Positions 8,375-15,856 of a DNA stretch of 54,491 nucleotides are shown one piece after another. Position 1 is the stretch's first letter. Each line of letters starts with the position of its first letter. The notes beneath the pieces are model-generated. The model saw nothing but the letters and a program-made list of their open reading frames with translations. It made no database searches and was not told the origin of the DNA. The translations under genes were made by a program, and so were the position numbers. This stretch comes from UMGS1889 sp900556055 (GTDB lineage: Bacteria; Bacillota; Clostridia; Oscillospirales; Ruminococcaceae): the NCBI GenBank assembly GCA_902463265.1, contig CABQEV010000015.1, positions 1 to 54,491 on the forward strand, given 5' to 3'.

Positions 8375-8405
8375 AAGCACCGCTCCTTTCACGGTCAGAT
8401 CAATA

Positions 8406-8440
8406 CATACTAAAACGCTATGTCATACCTTTTTACTATG
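8406..8440. promoter_or_regulatory. 35-bp palindromic candidate operator of rrf2-suf
   Basis: CATACTAAAA (8406-8415) and TTTTACTATG (8431-8440) match as inverted arms at 9 of 10 positions. The centre is a second perfect palindrome, TATGTCATA (8419-8427). Both share the same symmetry axis at 8423. It lies immediately downstream of the -10 box, over the expected transcription start, which is ideal for Rrf2 repression. The operator role is inferred. Confidence 0.65.
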
Positions 8441-8441
8441 T

Positions 8442-8469
8442 ATTATATCACAAATTCCTACAAAGTCAA
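8442..8469 (-). promoter_or_regulatory. promoter of rrf2-sufCBDSU
   Basis: TTGACT (8464-8469), 16-bp spacer, TATAAT (8442-8447) on the minus strand, about 70 bases upstream of the rrf2 start. Confidence 0.8.
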
Positions 8470-8528
8470 TAGGCGTTTATTATAAACAGATGCATGGCAA
8501 TGGAAATTTTTTATGAATATTTCACAGC

Positions 8529-8565
8529 AAAAAAGTCCGCAGAACATGCCAAATGTCCTGCGGAC
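8529..8565 (-). terminator. intrinsic terminator after yibE/F-like gene
   Basis: Stem GTCCGCAG and CTGCGGAC (8535-8542 / 8558-8565), extended by ACAT/ATGT, with a T-run on the minus-strand 3' side. It closes the alkaline phosphatase/YibE-F transcript and separates it from suf. Confidence 0.85.
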
Positions 8566-8595
8566 CGACGTATTATTACGATATTCCGATAAAAA

Positions 8596-9732
8596 TTATT
8601 CAGCCGATTTTTTTCGTCCGCAGCAAAGCACCGTTCCTCCGAGTATAGCCGTCAGCGGTGCGACAGCAGTAAGTCCGATGCTTCCTGCGACAGTATGTAC
8701 GATCTCTGCCGCAACATACTTGTAATTCAGGATATTCACAAGCGGCGTGCCCTGCGCTGTGAATACCATCAGCATCGCAACGCAGCTTCCCGTGTACGCA
8801 AGAAGAAGCGTCGTGCTGATAGTTCCCATTGCCGCCCTGCCGATGTTCATTCCCGAACGGATAAGCTCCTTTGCGCTTATCCCGGGCTTTTTCAGCGTTA
8901 TTTCATGCATAGCCGAGGTTATGTCAACAGCGAGATCCATCATAGCTCCCGATGAACCGATAAAAATGCTTGCGGTGAATATCCTTGTCAGATTAAGATT
9001 TCCGTAGCCGCAGTAAAGGAGGCTTTCCGACATCGGCATGACCGCTCCGTGTATCCTGAATGAAGATGTGAATATCCAGCCGAAAAGAAGTGCGGTTATC
9101 ACGCCCGACATTACTCCCGCAGCTGCCGCAAAGCACCGCCTGTCAAAGCCGTAGACCATCGCAATTATAATGACCGAAAGAAGCAGAGTGAACACCGTGC
9201 CGCTTATTATCGGATCTGTGCCCCTGAGATAAAGCGGAACTATCACCTTCCAGACCGCAAGCACGGTTATGATAAACGAAAGCAGTGAACGGAAGCCCGT
9301 TTTTCCCGCTGTCACAACGAGCATAACAGCAAATATCACCGCAAGCAGTATCTCATGATCCAGCCTGTAATGGTCGATCATTGCAGCGGAAAGTATCTCG
9401 CTGTCACGGTAGCTTATTATGATAAGCGCCTTATCTCCAGCTGAGAATATCTTGTCATTTTCATATGAACCCGTCAGCATATTGACAGCATCATCAATGA
9501 CATCACCCTTGAATTTTCCTTTCAGCACTCTGACAGCACAGCTCTGCTCGCCCGTGCGGATAAGCCCGTTATCGACGATCTGCGAATCATCGGTTGAAAT
9601 GACCTCTGCGGGGACACGTTCCGTTCCCCGGTATATCTGTGCGCCTTCAAATCCCGTAGGAATGAAGATCAGCACGATTATCAGTATCAGCCCGACAATA
9701 ACGGGCATGCTTTCCTTTATCTTTTCCTTCAC
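8596..9732 (-). CDS. YibE/F-family integral membrane protein
   Basis: 378-aa membrane protein of the YibE/F family (function unknown; occurs in clostridia and lactic acid bacteria). One N-terminal transmembrane helix is followed by an extracytoplasmic stretch of about 100 residues (EVISTDDSQIVDNGLIRTGEQ onward) and then by about seven hydrophobic helices. The motif GSSGAMMDLAVDITSAMHEI in the C-terminal half is typical of the family. GTG at 9732 has AAAGGA 9 bases upstream, while the more upstream ATG at 9759 has none, so GTG is preferred. It lies downstream of the alkaline phosphatase gene and may be cotranscribed with it. Confidence 0.82.
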   Translation of the reverse strand: MKEKIKESMPVIVGLILIIVLIFIPTGFEGAQIYRGTERVPAEVISTDDSQIVDNGLIRTGEQSCAVRVLKGKFKGDVIDDAVNMLTGSYENDKIFSAGDKALIIISYRDSEILSAAMIDHYRLDHEILLAVIFAVMLVVTAGKTGFRSLLSFIITVLAVWKVIVPLYLRGTDPIISGTVFTLLLSVIIIAMVYGFDRRCFAAAAGVMSGVITALLFGWIFTSSFRIHGAVMPMSESLLYCGYGNLNLTRIFTASIFIGSSGAMMDLAVDITSAMHEITLKKPGISAKELIRSGMNIGRAAMGTISTTLLLAYTGSCVAMLMVFTAQGTPLVNILNYKYVAAEIVHTVAGSIGLTAVAPLTAILGGTVLCCGRKKSAE

Positions 9733-9764
9733 TTTGCAATGTCCTTTCATTGGAAACAAGCCGA

Positions 9765-9786
9765 AGTCGCTGCGGACCCCGGCTTG
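9765..9786. other. small inverted repeat between alkaline phosphatase and yibE/F-like genes
   Basis: AAGCCG and CGGCTT flank a short GC-rich segment (about 9759-9786). No T-run follows on the minus strand, so it is more likely an mRNA processing or stability hairpin than a terminator. Confidence 0.4.
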
Positions 9787-9820
9787 ATCTCAGGAGATTT
9801 TCATGAAAATTATTCAGCGG

Positions 9821-11407
9821 TCACTGAATGTCTGTCAGTTCTGCAAGCTTGTTGTAGATATCTGTGTTATCGTAATATCCGTTGAAAAGCTCGCTGCCTG
9901 CGCCCTGTGCGAATACTCCGACGGGAAGTCCGGTATGTGCATAGGAAGCGAAGTTCACGCCTGACTTATTGTTGAGCAGATGTGTGATAGTTACGGACAG
10001 AGGCTCATATGAACCGTAGAGAACATACTCAGCCTGACCTATCTCCTCATCGCCTGTTCTTGTCATTGTAGCTGTGTAAGCGTCCTTCAGGAGCTGATAT
10101 TCGTATTCTGTGAGTTCAAGAGTGCCGTCGTTATCGGACTCGGGATGCTTGTCCGCACTATCCGTCTGAGCAGCCTTTTCAGCAGTGCCTGCGGGTGCTT
10201 TCAGACCGAAAAGACGTGTAATATCCTTCATGACATCATCGAAGCTTGTGTTGTTTTCCTTGTACTTTGCAACATAATCGCTGTCGAACTTAGCATAGGA
10301 AAGCTTCTGGTTTTTAAGGTTTGTAAGGAATGTATCGTAGTTTGTTCCTGCATATCCGATAGTAAGACCGCCTGTTTCGTGGTCGCCGGTCACAACGATA
10401 AGAGTTTCATCGGGATGCTGATAGTAGAAGTCAAGTGCCTCACTTACCGCACAGCCGAGTGCAACAGTATCGGAAATAGTCGAGCCTGCATCGTTTGCGT
10501 GACATGCCCAATCGATCTTTCCGCCCTCTACCATCATGAAGAAGCCGTTGTCGTTGTCGAGCATCTCAATGCCCTTTTCAACATAATCGGAAAGCGCCCA
10601 CTCATCGGCTGCACGGTCATTTGCGTAGGAAAGCGAATCGGAATCCGCAAGAGTTTCGCCGATTATGATAGACTTTCCGTCCTCAGCCGTGAGCTTTTCA
10701 GCCTCAGCCTGTGTCATGACAACATTGTATCCATTTTCGGCTGCGAGATCGTAAAGATTAGCCCGGTCGCCGTTCTTGCCGCTTGCCTGCTTCAGTCCGC
10801 CGCCTGCGAAATAATCAAAATCGGAACCGATCATTTCAAGACCGATCTCATAATAGCTGTTTCTGCTTGCCTGATGTGCATAGTATGCTGCGGGAGTTGC
10901 GTGGTTCAGGTTTACGCTGGAGATGATGCCGATCTTGTATCCCAGCTGATCCTTGAGCTTTTCGGCGATAGTTTCATATGATGTTGTAAATGTTTCGTCC
11001 ATGTTGATAGTGCCGCTGTAGGTCTTGTGTCCTGTGGAAAGAGATGTTGCGGTAGATGCGGAGTCGGGGCAGAACGATGTTGAATCGTAAGTGATAGCCG
11101 AGCCTGCTGCATCAAAGTGAGTGAAGTTCAGGAAAGAATTCGCTTCAAGTATGTCATTGTTGTTTGTGTCACGAAGTGCGGAATAATAATCCTGTGTTAC
11201 CTGTATCTGAGGATAGCTCATTCCGTCGCCGATAAACATGAAAATGTACTTTGGCTTTTTGCCGCTGTATGCGGTCTCGGAAGCCTTCTGATCTGCTGCT
11301 GCGGATACCTTTCCGTTCTCAGTAAGACATATGCCTGTGTAAACGGAGCCTGCTGCGATAACGAGTGCTGCCGCTGCTGCGGACAGTCTTTTTGCGATTG
11401 TGTTCAT
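9821..11407 (-). CDS. secreted alkaline phosphatase
   Basis: 528-aa alkaline phosphatase (PhoA superfamily) that releases phosphate from monoesters outside the cell. A signal peptide occupies about residues 1-36. Metal and catalytic motifs follow in order: Asp61 in FIGDGM, nucleophile Ser116 in CPDSASTATS, VEGGKIDWACHANDA, VVTGDHETGG, and a C-terminal HTGLPVGVFA carrying the last zinc His. A Glu/Asp-rich insert (PESDNDGTLELTEYEYQ) precedes the C-terminal part. The ATG at 11407 has GGAG 8-9 bases upstream. Its promoter is at 11444-11472. No Pho box was identified with confidence, so phosphate control is only a guess. Confidence 0.94.
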   Translation of the reverse strand: MNTIAKRLSAAAAALVIAAGSVYTGICLTENGKVSAAADQKASETAYSGKKPKYIFMFIGDGMSYPQIQVTQDYYSALRDTNNNDILEANSFLNFTHFDAAGSAITYDSTSFCPDSASTATSLSTGHKTYSGTINMDETFTTSYETIAEKLKDQLGYKIGIISSVNLNHATPAAYYAHQASRNSYYEIGLEMIGSDFDYFAGGGLKQASGKNGDRANLYDLAAENGYNVVMTQAEAEKLTAEDGKSIIIGETLADSDSLSYANDRAADEWALSDYVEKGIEMLDNDNGFFMMVEGGKIDWACHANDAGSTISDTVALGCAVSEALDFYYQHPDETLIVVTGDHETGGLTIGYAGTNYDTFLTNLKNQKLSYAKFDSDYVAKYKENNTSFDDVMKDITRLFGLKAPAGTAEKAAQTDSADKHPESDNDGTLELTEYEYQLLKDAYTATMTRTGDEEIGQAEYVLYGSYEPLSVTITHLLNNKSGVNFASYAHTGLPVGVFAQGAGSELFNGYYDNTDIYNKLAELTDIQ

Positions 11408-11443
11408 TCTTTTTTCTCCTTTGTATTTTGGATTACGAGTGCT

Positions 11444-11472
11444 ATTATATTCTCCGAAAATGTTCTCTGCAA
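11444..11472 (-). promoter_or_regulatory. promoter of alkaline phosphatase gene
   Basis: TTGCAG (11467-11472), 17-bp spacer, TATAAT (11444-11449) on the minus strand, ending 37 bases before the start codon. Confidence 0.7.
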
Positions 11473-11503
11473 TCATATCTGCGGAAAATCGCAGTTAAAA
11501 GAA

Positions 11504-11545
11504 TGTAAAAAAACGCAGACCATCTTTGGGGATGATCTGCGTTTT
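11504..11545 (-). terminator. intrinsic terminator after 58-aa ORF
   Basis: AAACGCAGA (11511-11519) pairs with TCTGCGTTT (11536-11544), extended by CATC/GATG after one mismatch. A long T-run follows on the minus strand. The plus-strand side also has several T's, so it may work both ways, but no plus-strand gene enters it. Confidence 0.88.
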
Positions 11546-11648
11546 GAAATAGCAGGCTTCTCTTTTGTGTGATCGCATCCTTCTGTGTATGCTGCGGATT
11601 TCCGCCTTGTCTGCAACAAAATTATGCTCGAAGATCCACACACATTTC

Positions 11649-11825
11649 TTATCTGAGCTTTTTGAGATTTATCTCCGGGACAGCAAGATTGTCATACACA
11701 AATTCACCCTCGCTGTGAAGCTCATCGTCCTCTTCGGGCATATCATTTTCGGGATCATCAACATGCACCTCAGGCACCGCAAGATTTTCCGAAAAAAATT
11801 CCAGCTTATGCTTTTTATCCTTCAT
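11649..11825 (-). CDS. 58-aa acidic protein with repeated NLAVPE motif, unknown function
   Basis: A short frame (58 aa) that encodes an acidic, hydrophilic peptide with a basic start (MKDKKHK) and basic end (NLKKLR). The motif NLAVPE occurs twice: FFSENLAVPEVHVDD near the N terminus and FVYDNLAVPEINLKK near the C terminus, separated by a run of Asp and Glu. I recognise no family. A strong terminator follows at 11504-11545, which supports a real transcription unit. The ribosome site is weak, and the start lies 6 bases from the inverted-repeat element at 11832-11936, which may carry its promoter. Alternatives include a regulatory or scaffolding peptide; the duplicated motif argues against a random frame. 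Confidence 0.5.
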   Translation of the reverse strand: MKDKKHKLEFFSENLAVPEVHVDDPENDMPEEDDELHSEGEFVYDNLAVPEINLKKLR

Positions 11826-11831
11826 AGCTTA

Positions 11832-11936
11832 TAATAAAAAACCATTAAAATTATGGAGAAGAAATCGCCGCAAAAGCTTTGATATATGCGGTTTTGTGGT
11901 GAGAGATTCCCATAATTCAATCGGTTTTTAGTATTA
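11832..11936. mobile_element. MITE-like inverted-repeat element, copy 1
   Basis: A 105-bp element almost identical to 27049-27152. Ends are imperfect terminal inverted repeats: TAATA...AAAACCATTAAAATTATGG on one side and, inverted, TAATACTAAAAACCGATTGAATTATGG on the other. The inside is also partly self-complementary (CCGCAAAA against TTTTGTGG). It carries no ORF. It lies between gltS and the 58-aa ORF. Confidence 0.8.
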
Positions 11937-11953
11937 ACCCCCCTCCTGCAATA

Positions 11954-13147
11954 TCAGTTCAGTATATTTATAAAAATAGTTATAACAAGACTGTTTATGA
12001 AATCCGCAAACATACTTCCGACGATAGGCACTATAAGATACGCCTTGACAGACGGCGCATATTTCTCGGTTATAGCCTGCATATTCGCCATTGCATTAGG
12101 CGTAGCACCCATTCCGAAGCCGCATACGCCTGCCGAAAGCACTGCCGCATCATAGTCATGCCCCATGACATTGTAGATGACAAAATACGAAAACACCGCC
12201 ATCAGTATGACCTGTGCCAGCAGCAGTATCACCAGAGGAAGTGCCAGCTCAGCCAGCTGCCATATTTTTAGCGTTATCATTGCAATGCCGAGGAACAGCG
12301 AAAGACATATGCCGCCGATGTCGTTTATCTCACCCATTCGGATATTCAGCGCGCCCGTGTATTCATCAATATTGCGCATAAAAGCAGCCGCTATCATTGA
12401 GCCGATGTATATGGGAAACGTCATTCCCGTAAGCGACAGCAGCCATGATACCACCGTGCCGATGCCCATTGCCGCCGCAAGCTGATAAGCCGCAGGCGCA
12501 TACATGCTGACAGAACGGTGATGCTTCTGCTCTTCCTCCTCGAGTATTGTCGCATCCTCAGCATATACTCCGTCAAGAAGGCTGTGTTTTTTTATCAGCC
12601 GCCTTGCGACAGGTCCGCCCATAAGCGAGCCTGCGATAAGTCCGAAGGTTGCCGCAGCCGTGCAGAACGTCACTGCGCCGTCAACACCCAGCTCCTCGAG
12701 AACAGCACCGAACGCACCCGATGTTCCGTGTCCGCCTACCATGGGAACAGAGCCTGTGCACATTCCGATCAGCGGACTTATGCCCATCAGATCGGAAAGT
12801 CCGACAGCCGTGATATTTTGCATAACAATAAGCGCAAAAAGACAGACAAGGAACAGGATAAGCCCCGATCCGCCTGCCTTCAGCACCTTCAGATTTGCCT
12901 GAAATCCCACCGATGTGAAAAACATTACCATGCATACATTTTTGAGCGTTTCATCAAAATCAAATTCAACTATCCCGAAAACATAAAGCAGACAGGACAC
13001 CGCCGCAAAAATTATTCCTCCGACAACAGGCGCAGGAATGCAGAATGTCTCGAGAAATTTCACCTTTCTTTTCACAGATCCGCCCAGATACAGCACTCCG
13101 ACCGCCATTGCCAGAGTCTGATACATATCAATACTCAGTACTCGCAA
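11954..13147 (-). CDS. gltS: GltS sodium/glutamate symporter
   Basis: 397-aa sodium-coupled glutamate transporter of the ESS/GltS family (E. coli GltS is 401 aa), an integral membrane protein with ten to twelve predicted helices. The first-half motif MCTGSVPMVGGHGTSGAFG and the second-half counterpart CGFGMGATPNAMANMQAI are the two glycine-rich re-entrant loops of the family. The likely start is TTG at 13147, since GGGAGG lies 7 bases upstream; the upstream in-frame TTG at 13162 would place the ribosome site inside the gene. It is 24 bases after the nucleotidyltransferase gene, so probably the last gene of the yqxD operon. Confidence 0.93.
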   Translation of the reverse strand: MRVLSIDMYQTLAMAVGVLYLGGSVKRKVKFLETFCIPAPVVGGIIFAAVSCLLYVFGIVEFDFDETLKNVCMVMFFTSVGFQANLKVLKAGGSGLILFLVCLFALIVMQNITAVGLSDLMGISPLIGMCTGSVPMVGGHGTSGAFGAVLEELGVDGAVTFCTAAATFGLIAGSLMGGPVARRLIKKHSLLDGVYAEDATILEEEEQKHHRSVSMYAPAAYQLAAAMGIGTVVSWLLSLTGMTFPIYIGSMIAAAFMRNIDEYTGALNIRMGEINDIGGICLSLFLGIAMITLKIWQLAELALPLVILLLAQVILMAVFSYFVIYNVMGHDYDAAVLSAGVCGFGMGATPNAMANMQAITEKYAPSVKAYLIVPIVGSMFADFINSLVITIFINILN

Positions 13148-13171
13148 AAAATTTCCTCCCAAGAGATCGCT

Positions 13172-14200
13172 TTATCGGCATTTCCTTATTATCTCTTCAC
13201 TTACGGATATCACAAACTGTTCGATACGCTCCGCATCGGGTTCAGCGGGCAGAGCCGTATTTTCCGCAGCATATTCAAGCCGCTTTTCATAATCCGCTAC
13301 CATATCATAAAAACTGCTGTCAAAGCAGCCGTCAGCCGTCATAAATCCGCCGTTTCTTATCGTCATGAGCAGCTCATGTTCGTTCTCTCTGTATGTTATT
13401 ATCTCCTCTTTTTCCAGGATATCCAGCGCCATCATAAATAAACGGACAAGGTGCATCGCATGCTTGTTGAGATGCTTTTCGTCCTTTTTGCTGTTCCGCT
13501 TTCCGACCTTTTCATAATCCCTTATAACATTTGTGAGATCGTTCAGCATTCCCCTGTAATCCCTCAGCGGATAATGCTTGATGTCCGCATCAATGAAGAT
13601 CTCCTCCGATAATCCGGGGTTTTCCGCCTTGTCGGTATATGCCCGCATCGAGCCGTTCTCAAAGCTCCTGTAACGCTTGTTGAACGAAAACAGCGTGTTC
13701 TGCACCGACTTCAGCATATGCTCTTCCTTCTCTTTCTGAGGAAAACGATCCCTTGCAAGAGCGTTTTGAAGCCTCCTCAGCTGCGCATCGGCATATCCTC
13801 CGAAAGAGTGTACGGCACGCTTTGACAGAAACATTTTCCTGTTATCGAGAAGTGACCTGCCTATGTCATCAACATAAAGATAATGCTCCTTTTTCAGCCC
13901 CAATATCTCTATCGTGTTAGGATTGCAGCTCATAAGCAGCGGTATCATCTTTTTCAGTGAATACACTACCGTGTCTGTATTTTCGTCCGTATATACCTCG
14001 AAATCGCCGAAGCCAATAAGGTCGGCTTTGCTGTTCAGCGTTATCCCGCGGACATCTATGTCGCTGCCTTCAATATTTGTCCCGTAAGAATAGCTTCCGC
14101 CCAGCCCGAGAAGTATCAGATTTTTTCCCAGATGCTCATTTTCCCTCAGAAAATCATATTCTCTGCTTTTAAGTATCTCAGATGTTATCATTTGCGGCAC
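13172..14200 (-). CDS. RlaP/COG3541-type predicted nucleotidyltransferase
   Basis: 342-aa protein with an N-terminal polymerase-beta-like nucleotidyltransferase fold: GLGGSYSYGTNIEGSDIDVRG at about residues 31-51 gives the GGS...DxD pattern of the active site. The rest is helical and matches the large predicted nucleotidyltransferase family (COG3541/RlaP) as I know it. The substrate is unknown; related proteins have been proposed to act in RNA repair. It overlaps the upstream HD-domain gene by 23 bases, so the two proteins are probably made together. A partner RNA ligase was not found in the window. Confidence 0.72.
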   Translation of the reverse strand: MPQMITSEILKSREYDFLRENEHLGKNLILLGLGGSYSYGTNIEGSDIDVRGITLNSKADLIGFGDFEVYTDENTDTVVYSLKKMIPLLMSCNPNTIEILGLKKEHYLYVDDIGRSLLDNRKMFLSKRAVHSFGGYADAQLRRLQNALARDRFPQKEKEEHMLKSVQNTLFSFNKRYRSFENGSMRAYTDKAENPGLSEEIFIDADIKHYPLRDYRGMLNDLTNVIRDYEKVGKRNSKKDEKHLNKHAMHLVRLFMMALDILEKEEIITYRENEHELLMTIRNGGFMTADGCFDSSFYDMVADYEKRLEYAAENTALPAEPDAERIEQFVISVSEEIIRKCR

Positions 14201-14780
14201 TGCTCCTCATTTCATCTGTCATATCCTCGAAACGCCTTATGTTTTCCAGCTTTTCATCACGCTTATATTCCGACTGCGCAAGAGTGTCACAGTATCTGAC
14301 ATATGCAAGATCGCGGCAGTAATCATAATCGTATTCATTCATGAATTTTCTGACCGTTTTCTTTTTGTAATCCTTCATGAATCTGTCATGCTCCTTCACA
14401 AGAAACAGTATCTCACGCTTTTCTTCATCGGTAAAGCTTTCCATTTCGGGAACGATCTTCTTTGCGATGTCCGCCGATATGAGCGCATGCGAAAAGAAGT
14501 GCGCAGTGCCGTTTTCATCGTACTTTTTTGCGGCAGGCTTTCCCGTGTCATGCAGGAGCATAGCCGTGCAGATAACGGGACTGTATCCCCTGTTCACCGC
14601 CTCCATGACCGAATGCATTATATGCTCGCCGACATTATAGCAGTGATGCACCGTTTCCTGTTCACATTCAAAGCAGTCCTTCAGAACGGGGATATCCTCG
14701 AAAAGTGCGCCGCTTTCTTTAAGCTCAATGAGCCTTTCATATGCATTTTCCTTGCTGAACAAAGCTTTGTAATCCGTCAT
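14178..14780 (-). CDS. HD-domain phosphohydrolase
   Basis: 200-aa HD-superfamily metal-dependent phosphohydrolase. The metal motif is visible as HHCYNVGEHIMHSV, then AMLLHDTGKP (the HD pair), SHALISADIAKK and a later Asp in YVRYCDTLAQS. This layout resembles the HD domain of CCA-adding enzymes, but the nucleotidyltransferase part is absent; it is supplied, in a different family, by the overlapping downstream gene. Likely a nucleotide or RNA-end phosphatase, inferred. The start ATG at 14780 overlaps the end region of the YunG-like gene closely (2-base gap). Confidence 0.8.
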   Translation of the reverse strand: MTDYKALFSKENAYERLIELKESGALFEDIPVLKDCFECEQETVHHCYNVGEHIMHSVMEAVNRGYSPVICTAMLLHDTGKPAAKKYDENGTAHFFSHALISADIAKKIVPEMESFTDEEKREILFLVKEHDRFMKDYKKKTVRKFMNEYDYDYCRDLAYVRYCDTLAQSEYKRDEKLENIRRFEDMTDEMRSSAANDNI

Positions 14781-14782
14781 TT

Positions 14783-15211
14783 TTACAGCATTTCCTCTAA
14801 TTTTTTCCTGAGATATTCATACCTCAGACGCTTTTCTTCCTTTGCAAAATGTATCTCCCTGAACTGTTCTGGATCGTCTTTGTAACAAAGCTTTTCATCA
14901 CCGAACTGTTCGCTCGTAAGATCAAAAACGCAGTCCCCGACAACGTTATAGCAGTGATAATTTCCGCCGGGACGAAGTATCCCGTACACCCTTCCGCCGA
15001 ATATGTCCTGCGCAAGAAACGCCGTTATCGAACACTGTCCGAGCGTCCTGTTTTCCTCGGTCCATCTGTCCCTCAGACGCGGCGCACAGGTTTCCGCACA
15101 CCATATCTCCGACAGCATATCATAAAGCATTTTCGGATCCTTTATCTTTGCATATTTATTATCCGCAGGAGAAACATCCGCATTCTCCCAGCCGTAAAAT
15201 TTATAGTCCAT
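14783..15211 (-). CDS. YunG-family protein
   Basis: 142-aa cytoplasmic protein matching the YunG family of Bacillus. The conserved features visible are TLGQCSITAFLAQDIFGG (Cys at about 60), GNYHCYNVVGD (His at about 86) and CVFDLTSEQF (Asp at about 95), which together resemble a papain-like Cys-His-Asp triad. Function unknown. It overlaps the end of the yqxD gene by 11 bases, within the same operon. Confidence 0.75.
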   Translation of the reverse strand: MDYKFYGWENADVSPADNKYAKIKDPKMLYDMLSEIWCAETCAPRLRDRWTEENRTLGQCSITAFLAQDIFGGRVYGILRPGGNYHCYNVVGDCVFDLTSEQFGDEKLCYKDDPEQFREIHFAKEEKRLRYEYLRKKLEEML

Positions 15212-15653
15212 ATTCTCCCGACCTTTCTTTCAGTATGGCTTCAAGACATTTTTCAAACTGCTCGTCCTGATGCGGCGTGCGCCTGGGAACGCCCTTTGTC
15301 CTGCCACCGCTTCTGCGTATCTTTTTGCCTATCGCACGGAATTCCAGCAGACCCGAGATATTTTCATCAGTGTACTGCTTTCCGTCCTGATTTATCACAA
15401 CAGCCTGCCTGCTGAGACACATCGCCGCAAGCCCGTAGTCCTGAGTAACGGCGATATCTCCCTTTTCCACGAGATTTACAAGCCGTATGTCGGCACTGTC
15501 CGCACCCTTGTCAACTACTATCGTGCGCACTCCGTAACGTTCTATTCTGTGAGATGTGTCGCATATAGCCGTGCATTCAGTGTGATATTTTTTTGCAAGC
15601 CTGATCGTGATATCAACAACAGGACAGCCGTCCGCATCAATGTATATCTTCAT
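15201..15653 (-). CDS. YaiI/YqxD (DUF188) family protein
   Basis: 150-aa protein of the UPF0178/DUF188 family, a PIN-like fold thought to be a nuclease. Typical blocks: MKIYIDADGCPVVDIT at the start, VDKGADSADIRLVNLVEKGDIAVTQDYGLAA in the middle, and a C-terminal RTKGVPRRTPHQDEQFE. The ATG at 15653 follows GGTGG and gives the family N terminus; an ATG six codons upstream is not favoured. First gene of a five-gene operon behind an exact-consensus promoter. Confidence 0.92.
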   Translation of the reverse strand: MKIYIDADGCPVVDITIRLAKKYHTECTAICDTSHRIERYGVRTIVVDKGADSADIRLVNLVEKGDIAVTQDYGLAAMCLSRQAVVINQDGKQYTDENISGLLEFRAIGKKIRRSGGRTKGVPRRTPHQDEQFEKCLEAILKERSGEYGL

Positions 15654-15678
15654 TCCAACCACCTCTGACATTCTTTTT

Positions 15679-15707
15679 ATTATATCACGATAACACGCTT
15701 ATGTCAA
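15679..15707 (-). promoter_or_regulatory. consensus promoter of yqxD-yunG-HD-nucleotidyltransferase-gltS
   Basis: TTGACA (15702-15707), 17-bp spacer, TATAAT (15679-15684) on the minus strand, directly before the yqxD ribosome site. Confidence 0.88.
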
Positions 15708-15737
15708 ATAAACGGCATATCTGCGAAAAACATTTTA

Positions 15738-15777
15738 TCGGAAAATCGTTGATTTTTCCGACAGTTTGTGATACAAT
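15738..15777 (+). promoter_or_regulatory. promoter of DUF6796-like gene with overlapping inverted repeat
   Basis: TTGATT (15749-15754), 17-bp spacer, TACAAT (15772-15777). An inverted repeat TCGGAAAA / TTTTCCGA (15738-15761) overlaps the -35 box. Downstream, in the 5' leader, a 6-bp hairpin CTGCCG/CGGCAG (15791-15805) and the DtxR-type operator at 15822 follow. Confidence 0.65.
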
Positions 15778-15821
15778 AAGGTCATAGCTCCTGCCGCTTC
15801 GGCAGATTTTATTTACGGATA

Positions 15822-15839
15822 AGTTAGCCTATGATAACA
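15822..15839. promoter_or_regulatory. DtxR-type operator A
   Basis: AGTTAGCCTATGATAACA, half-sites AGTTA and TAACA with 8 bases between, in the leader of the DUF6796-like gene, 18 bases before its start codon. It matches the two sites flanking the dtxR-like gene, so this membrane protein is probably in the same regulon. Confidence 0.6.
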
Positions 15840-15856
15840 CACAAAGGAGAATGAAC

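Noticed and set aside
11565..11834. Plus-strand frame of 89 codons opposite the 58-aa ORF
   Set aside because: No ribosome site, starts next to a terminator, and the minus-strand frame has a better start, composition and terminator.
15791..15805. CTGCCG/CGGCAG hairpin as a terminator
   Set aside because: Only 6 bp with a triloop and a broken T-run, and it lies in the leader of a gene; kept only as a note with the promoter.
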